64,000 nt of DNA from Polycladospora coralii (GTDB taxonomy: Bacteria; Bacillota; Bacilli; Thermoactinomycetales; Thermoactinomycetaceae), in NCBI RefSeq assembly GCF_014773435.2, contig NZ_JACXAG020000007.1:62001-126000 (forward strand), written 5' to 3'. A program made the translations under genes and the position numbers. The notes under the pieces were generated by a model. That model worked only from the letters and a program-made list of their open reading frames with translations. It was not told the origin of the DNA and did not search any database. Positions 26,811 through 36,320 of this stretch are shown in pieces (within the stretch, counting starts at the first letter, position 1; each line of letters begins with the position of its first letter).

Positions 26811-27910
26811 AATCATACATCCAACTAACAAAGGCACAATTACGCTTATTTGCACGCAATAAAAATATGCTGATCTGGTCGCTATTGCTCCCCATATTTA
26901 TGATATTGGCTTTCGGGGTATTAATTGGTGATGAAAATAAGCAAATTTCATTAAAAATGGGTATTGTGGATAAGGATCAGACGAACTCCTCTCAAGAATT
27001 TCGCACGCTTATGAGCGCTTATTCTGGATTTTCATTAACTGATCTAGCTCAGACAGAAGGGATGGCGCGATTAAAAGATGGAGATCTGGACGCCATGATC
27101 GTGATTGAAAAAGGTTTTGGCACCTATCTCGATGGAAGTTCGGAGCAAACGAATGCGTCTGTCGCGGTTTATCTGGATGAGAGCAATCCAACGGTTGCAC
27201 AATTGGGGCTAGCCATGGTTAACCAACAATTAGATGTGCTAAATAAACGAGCTCTAGATTATTCCCCCATCGTCACTTCTAAAGTGGTAAATATTCAAGC
27301 GAATCCACTTACTTATATGGACTTTCTAGTGCCGGGCATTTTATCACTGATGATTATGACAAACAACCTAAATGGTGTAGCTGCAACCATTGCCTCATGG
27401 CGAGAAAGAGGAATCTTAAGACGGATGCAAGGAACACCGCTTAAAAGCTCTACTTTTATAGCGGCGCAAATGACAGCCCGCATTTTAATCAATAGTGTAC
27501 AAGCTGTATTTGTGTTGTTAGTAGCTTATTTTGTGTTTGATGTACAAGTGTATGGTTCTTGGTTTACGCTATTATTTTTCATTTTACTTGGAACATTAAC
27601 TTTCATGTCCATGGGCTTTATTGTGGCTAGTCTAGCCAGAACACCTGAAACAGCAGCACCAATTGCCGGGCTCATCTCTTTTCCGATGATTTTTGTGGGA
27701 GGGATTTTTTTCCCAATACGCGATCTGCCAGGTTTTCTCAATTATGTGGTACAAGTTATTCCCATCGGTCACTTAACAGAAGCGATACGAGGTGTCATGA
27801 ATGAAGGAATTGGCATAGCCGATTTCGTATTACCTACTAGTATTTTATTGGCTTGGACAGTTGTTTCATTTACAATTGCTTCTCTTACTTTTCGTTGGGA
27901 TGTGAAATAA
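26807..27910 (+). CDS. ABC-2 type permease
   Basis: 367 aa. One N-terminal helix (about 22-42), a large external domain (about 43-170), and five more helices in the C-terminal half: the classic ABC2_membrane_3 layout. The signature MIFVGGIFFPIRDLPGFLNYVVQVIPIGHLTEAIRG precedes the last helices. Coupled to the ATPase through an ATGA overlap. Substrate unknown; NatAB, DrrAB and YhaQP are comparable. acpS starts at the next base after its stop. Confidence 0.9.
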   Translation: MKSYIQLTKAQLRLFARNKNMLIWSLLLPIFMILAFGVLIGDENKQISLKMGIVDKDQTNSSQEFRTLMSAYSGFSLTDLAQTEGMARLKDGDLDAMIVIEKGFGTYLDGSSEQTNASVAVYLDESNPTVAQLGLAMVNQQLDVLNKRALDYSPIVTSKVVNIQANPLTYMDFLVPGILSLMIMTNNLNGVAATIASWRERGILRRMQGTPLKSSTFIAAQMTARILINSVQAVFVLLVAYFVFDVQVYGSWFTLLFFILLGTLTFMSMGFIVASLARTPETAAPIAGLISFPMIFVGGIFFPIRDLPGFLNYVVQVIPIGHLTEAIRGVMNEGIGIADFVLPTSILLAWTVVSFTIASLTFRWDVK

Positions 27911-28285
27911 ATGATTCGAGGAATCGGGACAGATATCGTAGATCTCGATCGGCTTGCGCAAATCGGGATCGACCGACTTGCACACCGCATTTTAACAGAG
28001 CGAGAGCGGGATAGCATGCCGAGCGGAGAGCGACGTAGATTGGAGTATGTAGGGGGTCGTTTTGCTGCTAAAGAAGCAATTGCCAAAGCACTTGGTACCG
28101 GTATTGGGCGACATTTTACATTTTCTGATGTGGAAATTGTAGCAAATGAAAAAGGGGCACCGATTGTACATTGTAAACCAGAATGGAAGCCCCCAACTTG
28201 TGGTGACGCTTTTTATATCCATATATCCATTTCACACGCAACCAATCAGGCTACTGCATTTGCAATTTTAGAGGATAAGTCATAA
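27911..28285 (+). CDS. acpS: Holo-[acyl-carrier-protein] synthase
   Basis: 124 aa. Transfers 4'-phosphopantetheine from CoA to apo-ACP. Motifs GIGTDIVDLDRL (metal-binding Asp), RRLEYVGGRFAAKEAIAKALGTGIG (Glu and Lys) and ISISHATNQATAFA. The ATG follows the permease stop directly without a strong ribosome site, suggesting reinitiation. Genes acpS, nnrD, ydcC-like and alr are consecutive here as in Bacillales. Confidence 0.95.
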   Translation: MIRGIGTDIVDLDRLAQIGIDRLAHRILTERERDSMPSGERRRLEYVGGRFAAKEAIAKALGTGIGRHFTFSDVEIVANEKGAPIVHCKPEWKPPTCGDAFYIHISISHATNQATAFAILEDKS

Positions 28286-28408
28286 CGCAGCGGTGTTGAT
28301 GATCCTAAAAACACGACATTAACATGGGAAAATAATGCAAATAAACACACTTGGTCATAACCGATTCAATGTGGACATACATATATAACGCGGTTAGGAG
28401 GGACAAAG

Positions 28409-29959
28409 GTGTATCTAGTAACCGCTCAAGAAATGAGAGATCTCGAATCATATACGATTAATCAACTAGGTATTCCGGGGCATGTTTTAATGGAAAGTGC
28501 AGGTCGAGCAGTGGTAGATCAGATTGTAAAGCGGTTTCCGAATCCGAAACGAGTAGTGGTATTAGCGGGTACGGGTAATAACGGTGGCGATGGATTTGTT
28601 GTTGCCAGATGGTTAGCGTTCCGAGGATGGGAAGTGGATTTATGGTTAATTGGATCGGCGGTTAAGCTTACATCAGATGCTAAACTGTACTATCATGCTT
28701 GTGAACAATTGCTTAATATTCATCATGCTGAAAAAGAGAGTGAAGCAAGCTTACAAGCACATTTGATGATGTGTGATGTGATCGTAGATGCCATGCTGGG
28801 AATCGGTTATTCCGGAATGTTGCGGGAGCCGTTTACATCCATCGTGCAATGGATTAATCAGCATGCCGAGTCTTATATTTTTGCTGTGGATATGCCTACA
28901 GGGGTTGAAGCTGATAAAGGTCATGTTTTCCCTGTGGCACTAAGAGTCGATGAAACGATTACATTTAACTGTCCAAAATGGGGTCATTATCTGCTCCCTG
29001 GCTCGAAGTACTGTGGCAAACTTAAAGTGGTAGACATTGGCATAACACCAGCAGGACATACGAAAGCATTAACACCCAATGCGAGACTGAATGATCCAAA
29101 TGATTGGAATATGTATCTAGGTGGTCGTAAGCAATGGGCGCACAAGGGTACATATGGACATGTACTCATCATCGGAGGAGCTAAGGGGACGCTAGGGGCT
29201 GTAGCAATGGCTGGAGAGGCTGCTTATCGAATGGGAAGTGGGCTGGTAACCCTTACCGTCCCTGAGTCGCAGCATGAAGCTCTAGCAGCTAAAGTGACGC
29301 AAGAAATGATATGGAGTTGGCCTGGAAAAGATCACTTTTTACCAGAGATTGCAGAAGAATTAAAAACAGCGTTTCAACGATATGATGCAGTGGTGTGTGG
29401 TCCGGGATTAGGTCGCTTTCCAGGTGAAGTTCGATTTATCAAAGAAATTTTACAAACTGTGAAAAGGCCACTTGTGTTGGATGCAGATGCACTTAATATC
29501 TTGGCAGAACACCCTCATCTCATGCAATTTCGAGCAAATGATTGCCCTACGATTTTAACACCACATCCAGGGGAAATGGCCCGTTTGCTGCGCATCACAA
29601 CGGAGGAAGTAGAACGAAAGAGAGCAGCGGTCGCGCTCCAACTCGCATATCAAACGCGCTCAGTAGTCATTTTAAAGGGACGGTATACGATTATTGCTTT
29701 TCCAGATGGAAAACGTGTGGTGAATACAACTGGAAGCCCAGCACTTGCTAAGGCAGGTTCTGGAGATATTTTATCTGGTATAATTGGTTCCTTGCTAGCG
29801 CAGGAAATACCTGTCGAATCTGCAATTCAGATTGCTGTATATATACATGGGCGACTAGGAGAAGAAGTCGACGCCCATAGTGCGCTTTACCGTGATTTAC
29901 TCGACCACATCGCTTCCATTCGTCAACTGCTCGAACCGACAAATTCCCCGGGAAATTGA
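28409..29959 (+). CDS. nnrD: Bifunctional NAD(P)H-hydrate repair enzyme (epimerase + ADP-dependent dehydratase)
   Basis: 516 aa, a fusion. The YjeF N-terminal epimerase domain (residues 1 to about 215, with LAGTGNNGGDGFVVARWL and DAMLGIGYSG) is followed by an ADP/ATP-dependent NAD(P)HX dehydratase with a ribokinase-like fold (about 230-505, with LIIGGAKGTLGAVAMAGEAA, PLVLDADALNIL, LTPHPGEMARL and the catalytic GSPALAKAGSGDILSGIIG). Repairs hydrated NADH/NADPH. GTG start supported by TAGGAGGG 7 nt upstream. Confidence 0.95.
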   Translation: MYLVTAQEMRDLESYTINQLGIPGHVLMESAGRAVVDQIVKRFPNPKRVVVLAGTGNNGGDGFVVARWLAFRGWEVDLWLIGSAVKLTSDAKLYYHACEQLLNIHHAEKESEASLQAHLMMCDVIVDAMLGIGYSGMLREPFTSIVQWINQHAESYIFAVDMPTGVEADKGHVFPVALRVDETITFNCPKWGHYLLPGSKYCGKLKVVDIGITPAGHTKALTPNARLNDPNDWNMYLGGRKQWAHKGTYGHVLIIGGAKGTLGAVAMAGEAAYRMGSGLVTLTVPESQHEALAAKVTQEMIWSWPGKDHFLPEIAEELKTAFQRYDAVVCGPGLGRFPGEVRFIKEILQTVKRPLVLDADALNILAEHPHLMQFRANDCPTILTPHPGEMARLLRITTEEVERKRAAVALQLAYQTRSVVILKGRYTIIAFPDGKRVVNTTGSPALAKAGSGDILSGIIGSLLAQEIPVESAIQIAVYIHGRLGEEVDAHSALYRDLLDHIASIRQLLEPTNSPGN

Positions 29960-29975
29960 CGAGGGAGAGAGTAAA

Positions 29976-30986
29976 ATGAAGCGTAAAGTATGGATTTGTA
30001 TCATGGCCATGATTATTTTGACGAGTATTGTAGGCTGTGGTATGAAGGATGAAAAAAGTGTCGTTGAAGATTTATCAGAACGTGCTAAGAACATGGACTC
30101 CTATATGAGTCATGGTCAAATGACGATTCTTACAGGGCAAGAACCACTCGATTATGATATAGAGGTGTGGTATAAAAAGCCGCATTTCTATCGTGTGGCA
30201 TTAAAAAATAAAAGTAAAGATATTATGCAAATCTTGTTGAGAAATGATGAGGGTGTCTATGTATTAACACCACACTTAAAAAAGAGTTTCCGCTTTCAAA
30301 GTGATTGGCCTGAAGCACAAGGGCAAGTTTACTTATACCAGACCTTATTATCTAGTATCGTAGAAGACCAGAAACGCATTTTTGAAGCGAGTGACAAAGG
30401 CTATCAATTTGAAGTGGCAGCGCAATATTCTACAAATCATAATCTCTCAAAACAAAAAATATGGCTTGATTCAAAGCTGTATCCGCAAAAAGTAGATGTA
30501 TTGAACAATAATAACGAAGTAATTGTAAAAATGGCTTTTGATCGGTTTGAAGAGAATGCCAAGTTTGATGCCGATGCTTTTGATCAAAAGCGAAACTTAG
30601 GTGTTGTACCCAATGAAGATCAAGATGTGATGGCTAAAGTGACAAAACCAGTCGAAGCTGTAACACCTCGCTATATCCCTAAAGGGGCACAATTAGAAAG
30701 TGAGCAAACAGTTGAAAGCCCCAATGGTCAGGTCGTCATTATGCGATATAAAGGGGAACATCCTTTTACACTAACACAGAAGCATCCACAAGCGATTGAA
30801 GCCAGTCTTCCCATGCTCGGAAATCCAATTCAATTAGATCACACCATGGGTGTTTTGATTGAAGCGGAAAAGAACAAAAAGCTAGGTTGGACATTTGAAG
30901 GAACAGAATATGAATTATTAGGAGATTTGACAATCGCCGACTTGCAAAAAATTGCAAATTCAATTTCGAAAGAGCCTATGAAATAG
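29976..30986 (+). CDS. YdcC-like LolA-fold lipoprotein
   Basis: 336 aa. Lipoprotein signal with lipobox IVGC (Cys 19). A LolA-like domain (about 25-215: DIEVWYKKPHFYRVALKN, DEGVYVLTPHLKKSFRFQSDWP) is followed by a DUF4367-type domain (EAEKNKKLGWTFEGTEYELLGDLTIADLQKI). The Bacillus homologue ydcC is a sporulation gene in the same place, between nnrD/acpS and alr. ATG 29976 has GAGGGAGAG upstream and starts the signal peptide. Confidence 0.88.
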   Translation: MKRKVWICIMAMIILTSIVGCGMKDEKSVVEDLSERAKNMDSYMSHGQMTILTGQEPLDYDIEVWYKKPHFYRVALKNKSKDIMQILLRNDEGVYVLTPHLKKSFRFQSDWPEAQGQVYLYQTLLSSIVEDQKRIFEASDKGYQFEVAAQYSTNHNLSKQKIWLDSKLYPQKVDVLNNNNEVIVKMAFDRFEENAKFDADAFDQKRNLGVVPNEDQDVMAKVTKPVEAVTPRYIPKGAQLESEQTVESPNGQVVIMRYKGEHPFTLTQKHPQAIEASLPMLGNPIQLDHTMGVLIEAEKNKKLGWTFEGTEYELLGDLTIADLQKIANSISKEPMK

Positions 30987-30987
30987 T

Positions 30988-31015
30988 GACAGCATCTCTG
31001 TGCTGTCTTTTTTTA
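30988..31015 (+). terminator. Intrinsic terminator after the ydcC-like gene
   Basis: GACAGCA / TGCTGTC stem followed by seven T. Confidence 0.88.
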
Positions 31016-31062
31016 TGGTATAATAATGCGATGGTTTGAACACAAAGATGAAGGATGAAAAA

Positions 31063-31500
31063 ATGATGCAGGATGCATGCGTGAATCATGAGAAGGTTCA
31101 ATACCAGACGCTGTTAGTGCGCAAAAATCGCTCGATGAGATGGTTAGAAACGATCTTGTTTTTAGTGGGGTTTGGTATTGTTTTTGCATTTACGGAATAT
31201 AGAAGTACGGAGATGGTGATATCCTTGATTGGGTGGGCTGTCATCACTTATTTATTATCTCCAGCACTGTATTTATTCGTTATGAGACCCGAATATGGCT
31301 TATATGAACAACGGTTGGAGATGAAGCTTGGAAAAAATAAAAAGGAAATTCCTTTGACAGAAGTTGAAAAGGAGCCTGATTTGCCTTATTATTTTCTTAT
31401 TGCAAAGAAGCGTACGCCGATACTGGCAAGTGATTCTTTTCTACGCGACTTAAATGAACGTTTGGAAGTGATGAAGCATGAGCGTAGATCTAAAAAATGA
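31063..31500 (+). CDS. Membrane protein of unknown function, about 145 aa
   Basis: Two membrane helices (about 29-47 and 53-72) followed by a cytoplasmic domain with KEIPLTEVEKEPDLPYYFLIAKKRTPILASDSFLRDLNERL. No family recognised. ATG 31063 is chosen because GAAGGA lies 7 nt upstream; the frame is open to 31036. Its end overlaps the alr start by 23 nt, so it is probably co-translated with alanine racemase. Confidence 0.7.
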   Translation: MMQDACVNHEKVQYQTLLVRKNRSMRWLETILFLVGFGIVFAFTEYRSTEMVISLIGWAVITYLLSPALYLFVMRPEYGLYEQRLEMKLGKNKKEIPLTEVEKEPDLPYYFLIAKKRTPILASDSFLRDLNERLEVMKHERRSKK

Positions 31501-32668
31501 ACGCTATTATGCTAGAGAAACAATAGTAGAAGTTAATTTGGATGCCATTCATCATAATATCAAGCAGTTTTTCAATGTTCTACCACCTGGAACGCACATG
31601 ATGGCAGTTGTGAAAGCCGATGGATATGGGCATGGTGCGATTCATGTGGCTAAAGCAGCACTTGAAGCAGGGGCTACGTATATCGGAGTAGCTTTTGTTG
31701 ATGAAGGGATCGAATTAAGAGAAGCGGGTATTGAAGCGCCTATTCTTGTGCTAGGGCATACTTCACCTCACGCTATTCCCTTAGCACTTCAAAATGAGTT
31801 AACTTTAACAGCGTATACGAAAGAGACGCTTCTAAGAGTAGCAGGATATGGAGAGAAAAAGGATAGGAAGATCCCCATCCATGTTAAAGTTGATACAGGG
31901 ATGGGGCGTATTGGGGTGGATCCAGCAGAAATTGATTCTTTCTTACAATACGCAGATGCACTAAAATATGTTGAAATTGAAGGGTTGTATACTCATTATG
32001 CTACGGCTGATGAAGCGGATAAGTCTTATATGCATAAACAATGGGACTTATTTGCTGATATTATGCTACGGGTAGAGCAGATGGGTTTGTCCATTCCTTA
32101 CATTCATATAGCCAATAGTGCAGGTACGATCGAATGGCCACACCATGTCTACAATATGGTGCGCTTAGGTGTGAGTATGTATGGATATTATCCATCTACT
32201 GAAGTTTCAACTGCTGATGTCTCTTTACAACCTGCTTTAACCTTTAAGTCCAGTGTTTCACATCTGAAGCAATTACCAGCCGGTCACGGTGTCAGCTATG
32301 GCATAACCTATTTGGCGACTGGTAAAGAGTGGATTGCGACTGTTCCAGTAGGTTACGCAGATGGATATCCTAGAAGTCTTTCCAATATCAGTTTTGTGCT
32401 CGTTGGAGGAATACGCTGTCCAGTTATTGGTACCATTTGCATGGATCAATTGATGGTTGATGTAACTGAGGCGATGCCTGTGTATACTGGGGATGAAGTG
32501 GTCTTATATGGTCAGCAAGGGGATCAGACGATTACGGTTGAGGAAGTTGCGCAACTACTTGGTACAATCAATTATGAAATTCCGTGTATGCTCAATCATC
32601 GTATTCCACGTGTATATTTAAAGCAGGGGAATGAAGTTGGAGTGCGCAATCGCTTACGCTCTAAGTAA
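31478..32668 (+). CDS. alr: Alanine racemase
   Basis: 396-aa PLP enzyme that makes D-alanine for peptidoglycan. The PLP lysine is K46 in MAVVKADGYGHGA. The (beta/alpha)8 barrel is followed by the C-terminal beta domain with the catalytic Tyr in GHGVSYGITY, and GTICMDQLMVDVT is conserved. The ATG lies inside the previous gene, with GAAG/TGAAG spacing acceptable. Upstream of endoAI as in B. subtilis. Confidence 0.96.
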   Translation: MSVDLKNERYYARETIVEVNLDAIHHNIKQFFNVLPPGTHMMAVVKADGYGHGAIHVAKAALEAGATYIGVAFVDEGIELREAGIEAPILVLGHTSPHAIPLALQNELTLTAYTKETLLRVAGYGEKKDRKIPIHVKVDTGMGRIGVDPAEIDSFLQYADALKYVEIEGLYTHYATADEADKSYMHKQWDLFADIMLRVEQMGLSIPYIHIANSAGTIEWPHHVYNMVRLGVSMYGYYPSTEVSTADVSLQPALTFKSSVSHLKQLPAGHGVSYGITYLATGKEWIATVPVGYADGYPRSLSNISFVLVGGIRCPVIGTICMDQLMVDVTEAMPVYTGDEVVLYGQQGDQTITVEEVAQLLGTINYEIPCMLNHRIPRVYLKQGNEVGVRNRLRSK

Positions 32669-32866
32669 TTTTAAATGCATGATGAAGGAATTTTAAGCGA
32701 GATCCAGAATACATTTTAGTATGCTAGTCAATCCGGCGGTCTTTGTAAAAGGGATATGATTACATTAGATTTTGTATGAACTTATCATTACAGTATATTT
32801 TTGCATTGCGTTTCACATAATGATACTATTGATTTGGGAAAAGTTAACGGTGAGGATTGGTTGGGG

Positions 32867-33148
32867 GTGCGTCATTTGTCTGGGACCAAAAGAATTATGA
32901 TTAGCTTACCAATAAATTTACTACAGGAAGTAGATGGAATGGTGGCGAGAGATAATTCTAATCGTAGCGAATTTATTCGACAAGCCATGAAAATGTATCT
33001 ACAAGAGCGCAAAAAACGTATGATCCGTGAAATGATGCAACGAGGTTATATGGAAATGGCTAGGATTAATTTAAACATTGCTTCCGAATCATTTGCGGCG
33101 GAAGAAGAAGCTGAGGATGCTTTAGATCGCTTAGTTAGTGGGGTGTAA
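32867..33148 (+). CDS. ndoAI: Antitoxin EndoAI (MazE-type, ribbon-helix-helix)
   Basis: 93 aa, the same length as the B. subtilis antitoxin. N-terminal ribbon-helix-helix ([33 protein letters not shown]) binds its own promoter. The C-terminal tail, with the highly conserved [17 protein letters not shown], wraps the toxin. GTG 32867 is preferred because GGTGAGG lies about 10 nt upstream and it gives the family length; TTG/ATG options up to 32801 lack support. Toxin gene follows after 5 nt. Confidence 0.93.
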   Translation: MRHLSGTKRIMISLPINLLQEVDGMVARDNSNRSEFIRQAMKMYLQERKKRMIREMMQRGYMEMARINLNIASESFAAEEEAEDALDRLVSGV

Positions 33149-33153
33149 TCGCT

Positions 33154-33504
33154 TTGATTGTGAAACGTGGCGATGTATATTTTGCTGATCTCTCCCCAGT
33201 GGTCGGATCCGAGCAAGGTGGGGTGCGACCTGTATTAGTTATTCAAAACGATATTGGTAATCGCTTTAGCCCCACCGTCATCGTCGCCGCGATTACAGCA
33301 CAAATTCAGAAAGCTAAACTTCCTACACATGTCGAAATCAATGCCAAGGCATATGGATTTGATCGTGACTCTGTCATTTTACTGGAACAAATACGAACAA
33401 TAGATAAACAAAGACTAACTGATAAAATCACGCATTTAGACGATGACATGATGAATAAAGTAAATGAAGCGCTTCAAATTAGCTTGGGTATGATTGACTT
33501 TTAA
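33154..33504 (+). CDS. ndoA: Endoribonuclease EndoA (MazF/PemK-type toxin)
   Basis: 116-aa mRNA interferase; the Bacillus homologue cuts at UACAU. Practically identical in layout to B. subtilis Endo[41 protein letters not shown] with the catalytic Arg, and [19 protein letters not shown]-type core with the Thr/Ser for cleavage. TTG start. Hairpin with AAGAGGACG / CGTCCTCTT at 33508-33538 follows, with a weak T-rich tail. Confidence 0.96.
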   Translation: MIVKRGDVYFADLSPVVGSEQGGVRPVLVIQNDIGNRFSPTVIVAAITAQIQKAKLPTHVEINAKAYGFDRDSVILLEQIRTIDKQRLTDKITHLDDDMMNKVNEALQISLGMIDF

Positions 33505-33507
33505 TTA

Positions 33508-33545
33508 AGAGGACGGAAAAGAAAGACCCGTCCTCTTAATTTCTG
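33508..33545 (+). terminator. Terminator-like hairpin after ndoA
   Basis: AAGAGGACGG / CCGTCCTCTT, 10-bp stem with 11-nt loop, followed by AATTTCTGTTTC, a poor U-tract, so termination may be partial and allow read-through into rsbU. Confidence 0.6.
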
Positions 33546-33611
33546 TTTCATCATATTCCACAATTTAAATGTGACGGCAAATGATTTGTCGTACGTAATG
33601 AGGGATTTTAT

Positions 33612-34616
33612 ATGAATGCGCAATTGCAAAAATTATATAAGAACTTATTGGAGTCTTATGTATTAGAACCGAAAGAAGATCATTTATATAGTGCACAACG
33701 ATTGAGCAGGTGGTTTATTGACCAAAAAATTCCACCAGAGGAACTTGTCAATTATCATATCAACACGATCAAAACGATTTTTCCAGATATTCCGCAGCAG
33801 GTAAAATCTTCTTTTGATTTATTGCTGGAAGTCATGATTAGTTATGGTATCGCTTACCAGGAGAGCGAAAAACTGATCGATCGACATAAACAACTAGATC
33901 ACGAAATTGATGTGGCAGTAGGAATGCAGCAAACATTGCTACCTGTAAGTCCACCTCAATTAAATGAGGTAGAGATCGGTGTCATTAGTGTTCCAGCAAA
34001 TCGGATGAGCGGTGATTATTATAATTTTGTTAATCACAGCGAAGGTTATTTGGGGATAGCGGTTTCCGATATCATAGGCAAAGGAATACCAGCCGCATTA
34101 TGTATGTCGATGATTAAGTATGCCATGGATCGATTAGATATGAAACCTCTTTCTCCGGGGGAAAAGCTACGCGGCTTAAATACGATTGTAGAACGAAATG
34201 TAGATCCAAGTATGTTTATTACGATGGTATATGGGGTATATGATTCTTTGAAACATGAATTTTGCTATGCATCAGCAGGGCACGAACCGGGTCTCCTCTA
34301 TCGTGCAGATAGGCAAGAGTTTGTTGAATTGGAAGCAAAAGGTCTGGTGTTAGGCGTTAATCCAAAAACAGACTATGAGGAGTATAAAATTCAACTACAG
34401 GTGGAAGATGCCATTATTTTGATGACTGATGGTGTAACGGAATGTAAGGTGGAAGATGGCTTTCTGACTAGAGATGAGCTACTCAAAACCATCCAAGACT
34501 GTATTCATCTTCCTGCTCAAAAAGCGGTGGAGAGGATTCATCATAAATTATGTGAACGAACGCATTATGAGCTTTCCGATGACCAAACGATTTTGATTGT
34601 AAAACGGAATGCATAG
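33612..34616 (+). CDS. rsbU: PP2C-type phosphatase RsbU
   Basis: 334 aa. The N-terminal RsbU_N helical domain (about 1-85: YSAQRLSRWFIDQKIPPEELVNYH) is the part that binds RsbT in B. subtilis. The C-terminal SpoIIE/PP2C phosphatase domain contains SGDYYNF, VSDIIGKGIPAALCMSMIKYAMD, YASAGHEPGLLY and MTDGVTE. It dephosphorylates RsbV to switch sigma-B on. No rsbR, rsbS or rsbT gene precedes it here; the partner toxin gene ndoA does. ATG 33612 after GAGGG. Confidence 0.95.
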   Translation: MNAQLQKLYKNLLESYVLEPKEDHLYSAQRLSRWFIDQKIPPEELVNYHINTIKTIFPDIPQQVKSSFDLLLEVMISYGIAYQESEKLIDRHKQLDHEIDVAVGMQQTLLPVSPPQLNEVEIGVISVPANRMSGDYYNFVNHSEGYLGIAVSDIIGKGIPAALCMSMIKYAMDRLDMKPLSPGEKLRGLNTIVERNVDPSMFITMVYGVYDSLKHEFCYASAGHEPGLLYRADRQEFVELEAKGLVLGVNPKTDYEEYKIQLQVEDAIILMTDGVTECKVEDGFLTRDELLKTIQDCIHLPAQKAVERIHHKLCERTHYELSDDQTILIVKRNA

Positions 34617-34646
34617 CGCGTAGAACTATGATCGGAGGGATAACGC

Positions 34647-34979
34647 ATGAATATGACAGTACAAACCAAACAAATAGAAGATCAAGGGGTTACCATTTAT
34701 GTAGAAGGGGAAGTAGACGTATATACAGCGCCAAAATTAAGAGAATCCTTAATGCAACACTGTGAAACAGAGGATTTGGTTCGTATTGATCTCTCAGGTG
34801 TAAACTATATTGACAGTACAGGATTAGGTGTATTAATTGGTGCTTATAAGGCCCAGATTGCAACAGAAGGAAAACTGATCATTATTGGCATGAATGAGCG
34901 TATCAAACGATTATTCCAAGTGACAGGGCTAGACAGTGTGATCCAGATTGAAGAAAATCAGGAGGGTGGGCAAGCATGA
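34647..34979 (+). CDS. rsbV: Anti-anti-sigma factor RsbV
   Basis: 110-aa STAS-domain protein. The phosphorylated serine is S57 in VNYIDSTGLGVLIGA. Unphosphorylated RsbV binds RsbW and frees sigma-B. CGGAGGG lies 7 nt before the ATG. Its stop overlaps the rsbW ATG by 4 nt, typical of stoichiometric partners. Confidence 0.96.
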   Translation: MNMTVQTKQIEDQGVTIYVEGEVDVYTAPKLRESLMQHCETEDLVRIDLSGVNYIDSTGLGVLIGAYKAQIATEGKLIIIGMNERIKRLFQVTGLDSVIQIEENQEGGQA

Positions 34980-35464
34980 GTGAAAAGCAGATTGATTTTA
35001 TCCGATTAAATATCCCAGCAAAGCCTGAATACGTGGGGATTGCTAGGCTAGCCGTTTCAGGCGTGGCAAATCGTATGGGATTTTCTTATGATGAGATTGA
35101 AGATATGAAACTTGCTGTTGCAGAAGCGTGTACGAATGCAGTAGATCATGCTTATTGTGGTGGAGATGGTGAGATTGAGGTAGCATGCAAAATTTTCTCA
35201 GATCGAATCCAAGTAGATGTAATGGATCGTGGGAACAGTTTTGATATTAGTGAGATCGATGAGCGTACAGGTCCCATTACCCATCAATCCTCACTAAACG
35301 CAGTACGTGAGCGTGGATTGGGTCTATATTTGATGAAGACTTTAATGGATGATGTGGATATTCAGTTAGATCAGGGCGTCGTTGTAACCATGACAAAGTT
35401 TATTCGAAAGGACGTGGTGGAGTCCTATGGCATCTCACCCTCAAGCCACCAAACGAACCGATAA
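34976..35464 (+). CDS. rsbW: Anti-sigma-B factor and kinase RsbW
   Basis: 162-aa GHKL-fold serine kinase: N-box AVAEACTNAVDHAY, G1-like VDVMDRGNSFD, G2 RERGLGLYLMKTLMDDVD. Sequesters sigma-B and phosphorylates RsbV. It overlaps rsbV by 4 nt and sigB by 38 nt, so all three are translationally coupled. Confidence 0.96.
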   Translation: MSEKQIDFIRLNIPAKPEYVGIARLAVSGVANRMGFSYDEIEDMKLAVAEACTNAVDHAYCGGDGEIEVACKIFSDRIQVDVMDRGNSFDISEIDERTGPITHQSSLNAVRERGLGLYLMKTLMDDVDIQLDQGVVVTMTKFIRKDVVESYGISPSSHQTNR

Positions 35465-36215
35465 AGAGATAGAAGCGCTGATCAGGCAATATCAAGAGCA
35501 AGGAGATCAGGAAGCTCAGGAAATATTGGTTAAGCACTTCAAAGGTTTGGTCGAAACCCTTGCATATAAGTTTGCTCGTGGCTCAGAATCCCATGAGGAT
35601 CTAACCCAAGTTGGCATGCTCGGCTTGCTCGGTTCGATTAAGCGGTTTGATCTGACTGTGGGAAAAAGCTTTGAAGGATATGCGATTCCGACTATTGTCG
35701 GTGAAATTAAACGGCACATCCGAGATAAAACATGGAGCGTCCATGTCCCCAGAAGAATAAAAGAATTGGGACCGCGGATAAAGCGTGCAGTAGAGGAACT
35801 GACGACAAAATTACAGCGATCACCTCAAGTAGATGAAATTGCTTCTTACTTAGAAGTCTCTGTTGAGGAAGTACTCGAAACGATGGAGATGGGTAGGAGC
35901 TATAATGCGGCTTCAGTCGACAGCCCAATCGAGGCGATGAATGATGGCAGCCAAGTTACCTTACTCGATTTAGTGGGAAATGAAGATGATGGATATGAAC
36001 AAATCGATCAGAAAATGTTGATCGAAAAAGTAATTGATGTCTTATCTGAGCGTGAACGCGAAATTATTCAGCTAACATTTTTTGAAAATCTAAGCCAGAA
36101 ACAGGCTGGCGAACAATTACAGATATCGCAAATGCATGTCTCACGACTACAGCGAAGAGCGCTTGAAAAGCTACGTCAGGCGATCCGTATGGAAGCTTCT
36201 GAGGTGATAAAATAG
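35427..36215 (+). CDS. sigB: RNA polymerase sigma factor SigB (general stress)
   Basis: 262 aa, group 3 sigma-70. Region 2 (YKFARGSESHEDLTQVGMLGLLGSIKRFD, FEGYAIPTIVGEIKRHIRDKTW), region 3 and region 4 (LSEREREIIQLTFFENLSQKQAGEQLQISQMHVSRLQRRAL). The ATG lies 38 nt inside rsbW. In B. subtilis rsbX follows; here a terminator follows and then tex. I could not find a convincing sigma-B promoter within or before the operon. Confidence 0.96.
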   Translation: MASHPQATKRTDKEIEALIRQYQEQGDQEAQEILVKHFKGLVETLAYKFARGSESHEDLTQVGMLGLLGSIKRFDLTVGKSFEGYAIPTIVGEIKRHIRDKTWSVHVPRRIKELGPRIKRAVEELTTKLQRSPQVDEIASYLEVSVEEVLETMEMGRSYNAASVDSPIEAMNDGSQVTLLDLVGNEDDGYEQIDQKMLIEKVIDVLSEREREIIQLTFFENLSQKQAGEQLQISQMHVSRLQRRALEKLRQAIRMEASEVIK

Positions 36216-36252
36216 CAGTCCACTTCTGTGTACAGAGGTGCTGTTATTTTTT
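36212..36252 (+). terminator. Intrinsic terminator after sigB
   Basis: Stem with core CACTTCTGT / ACAGAGGTG, outer AGCAG/CTGTT, followed by eight T. Confidence 0.85.
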
Positions 36253-36320
36253 TTACCCTTTTATTTTTTCAAGTAGAAGAGTAGACTTACTAATTGAGGA
36301 CAAGAAAGTAGGTGAGCACT

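Noticed and set aside
33545-33611. Sigma-B promoter ahead of rsbU
   Set aside because: A GTTTCA is present but no GGGTAT-like -10 at the right distance.
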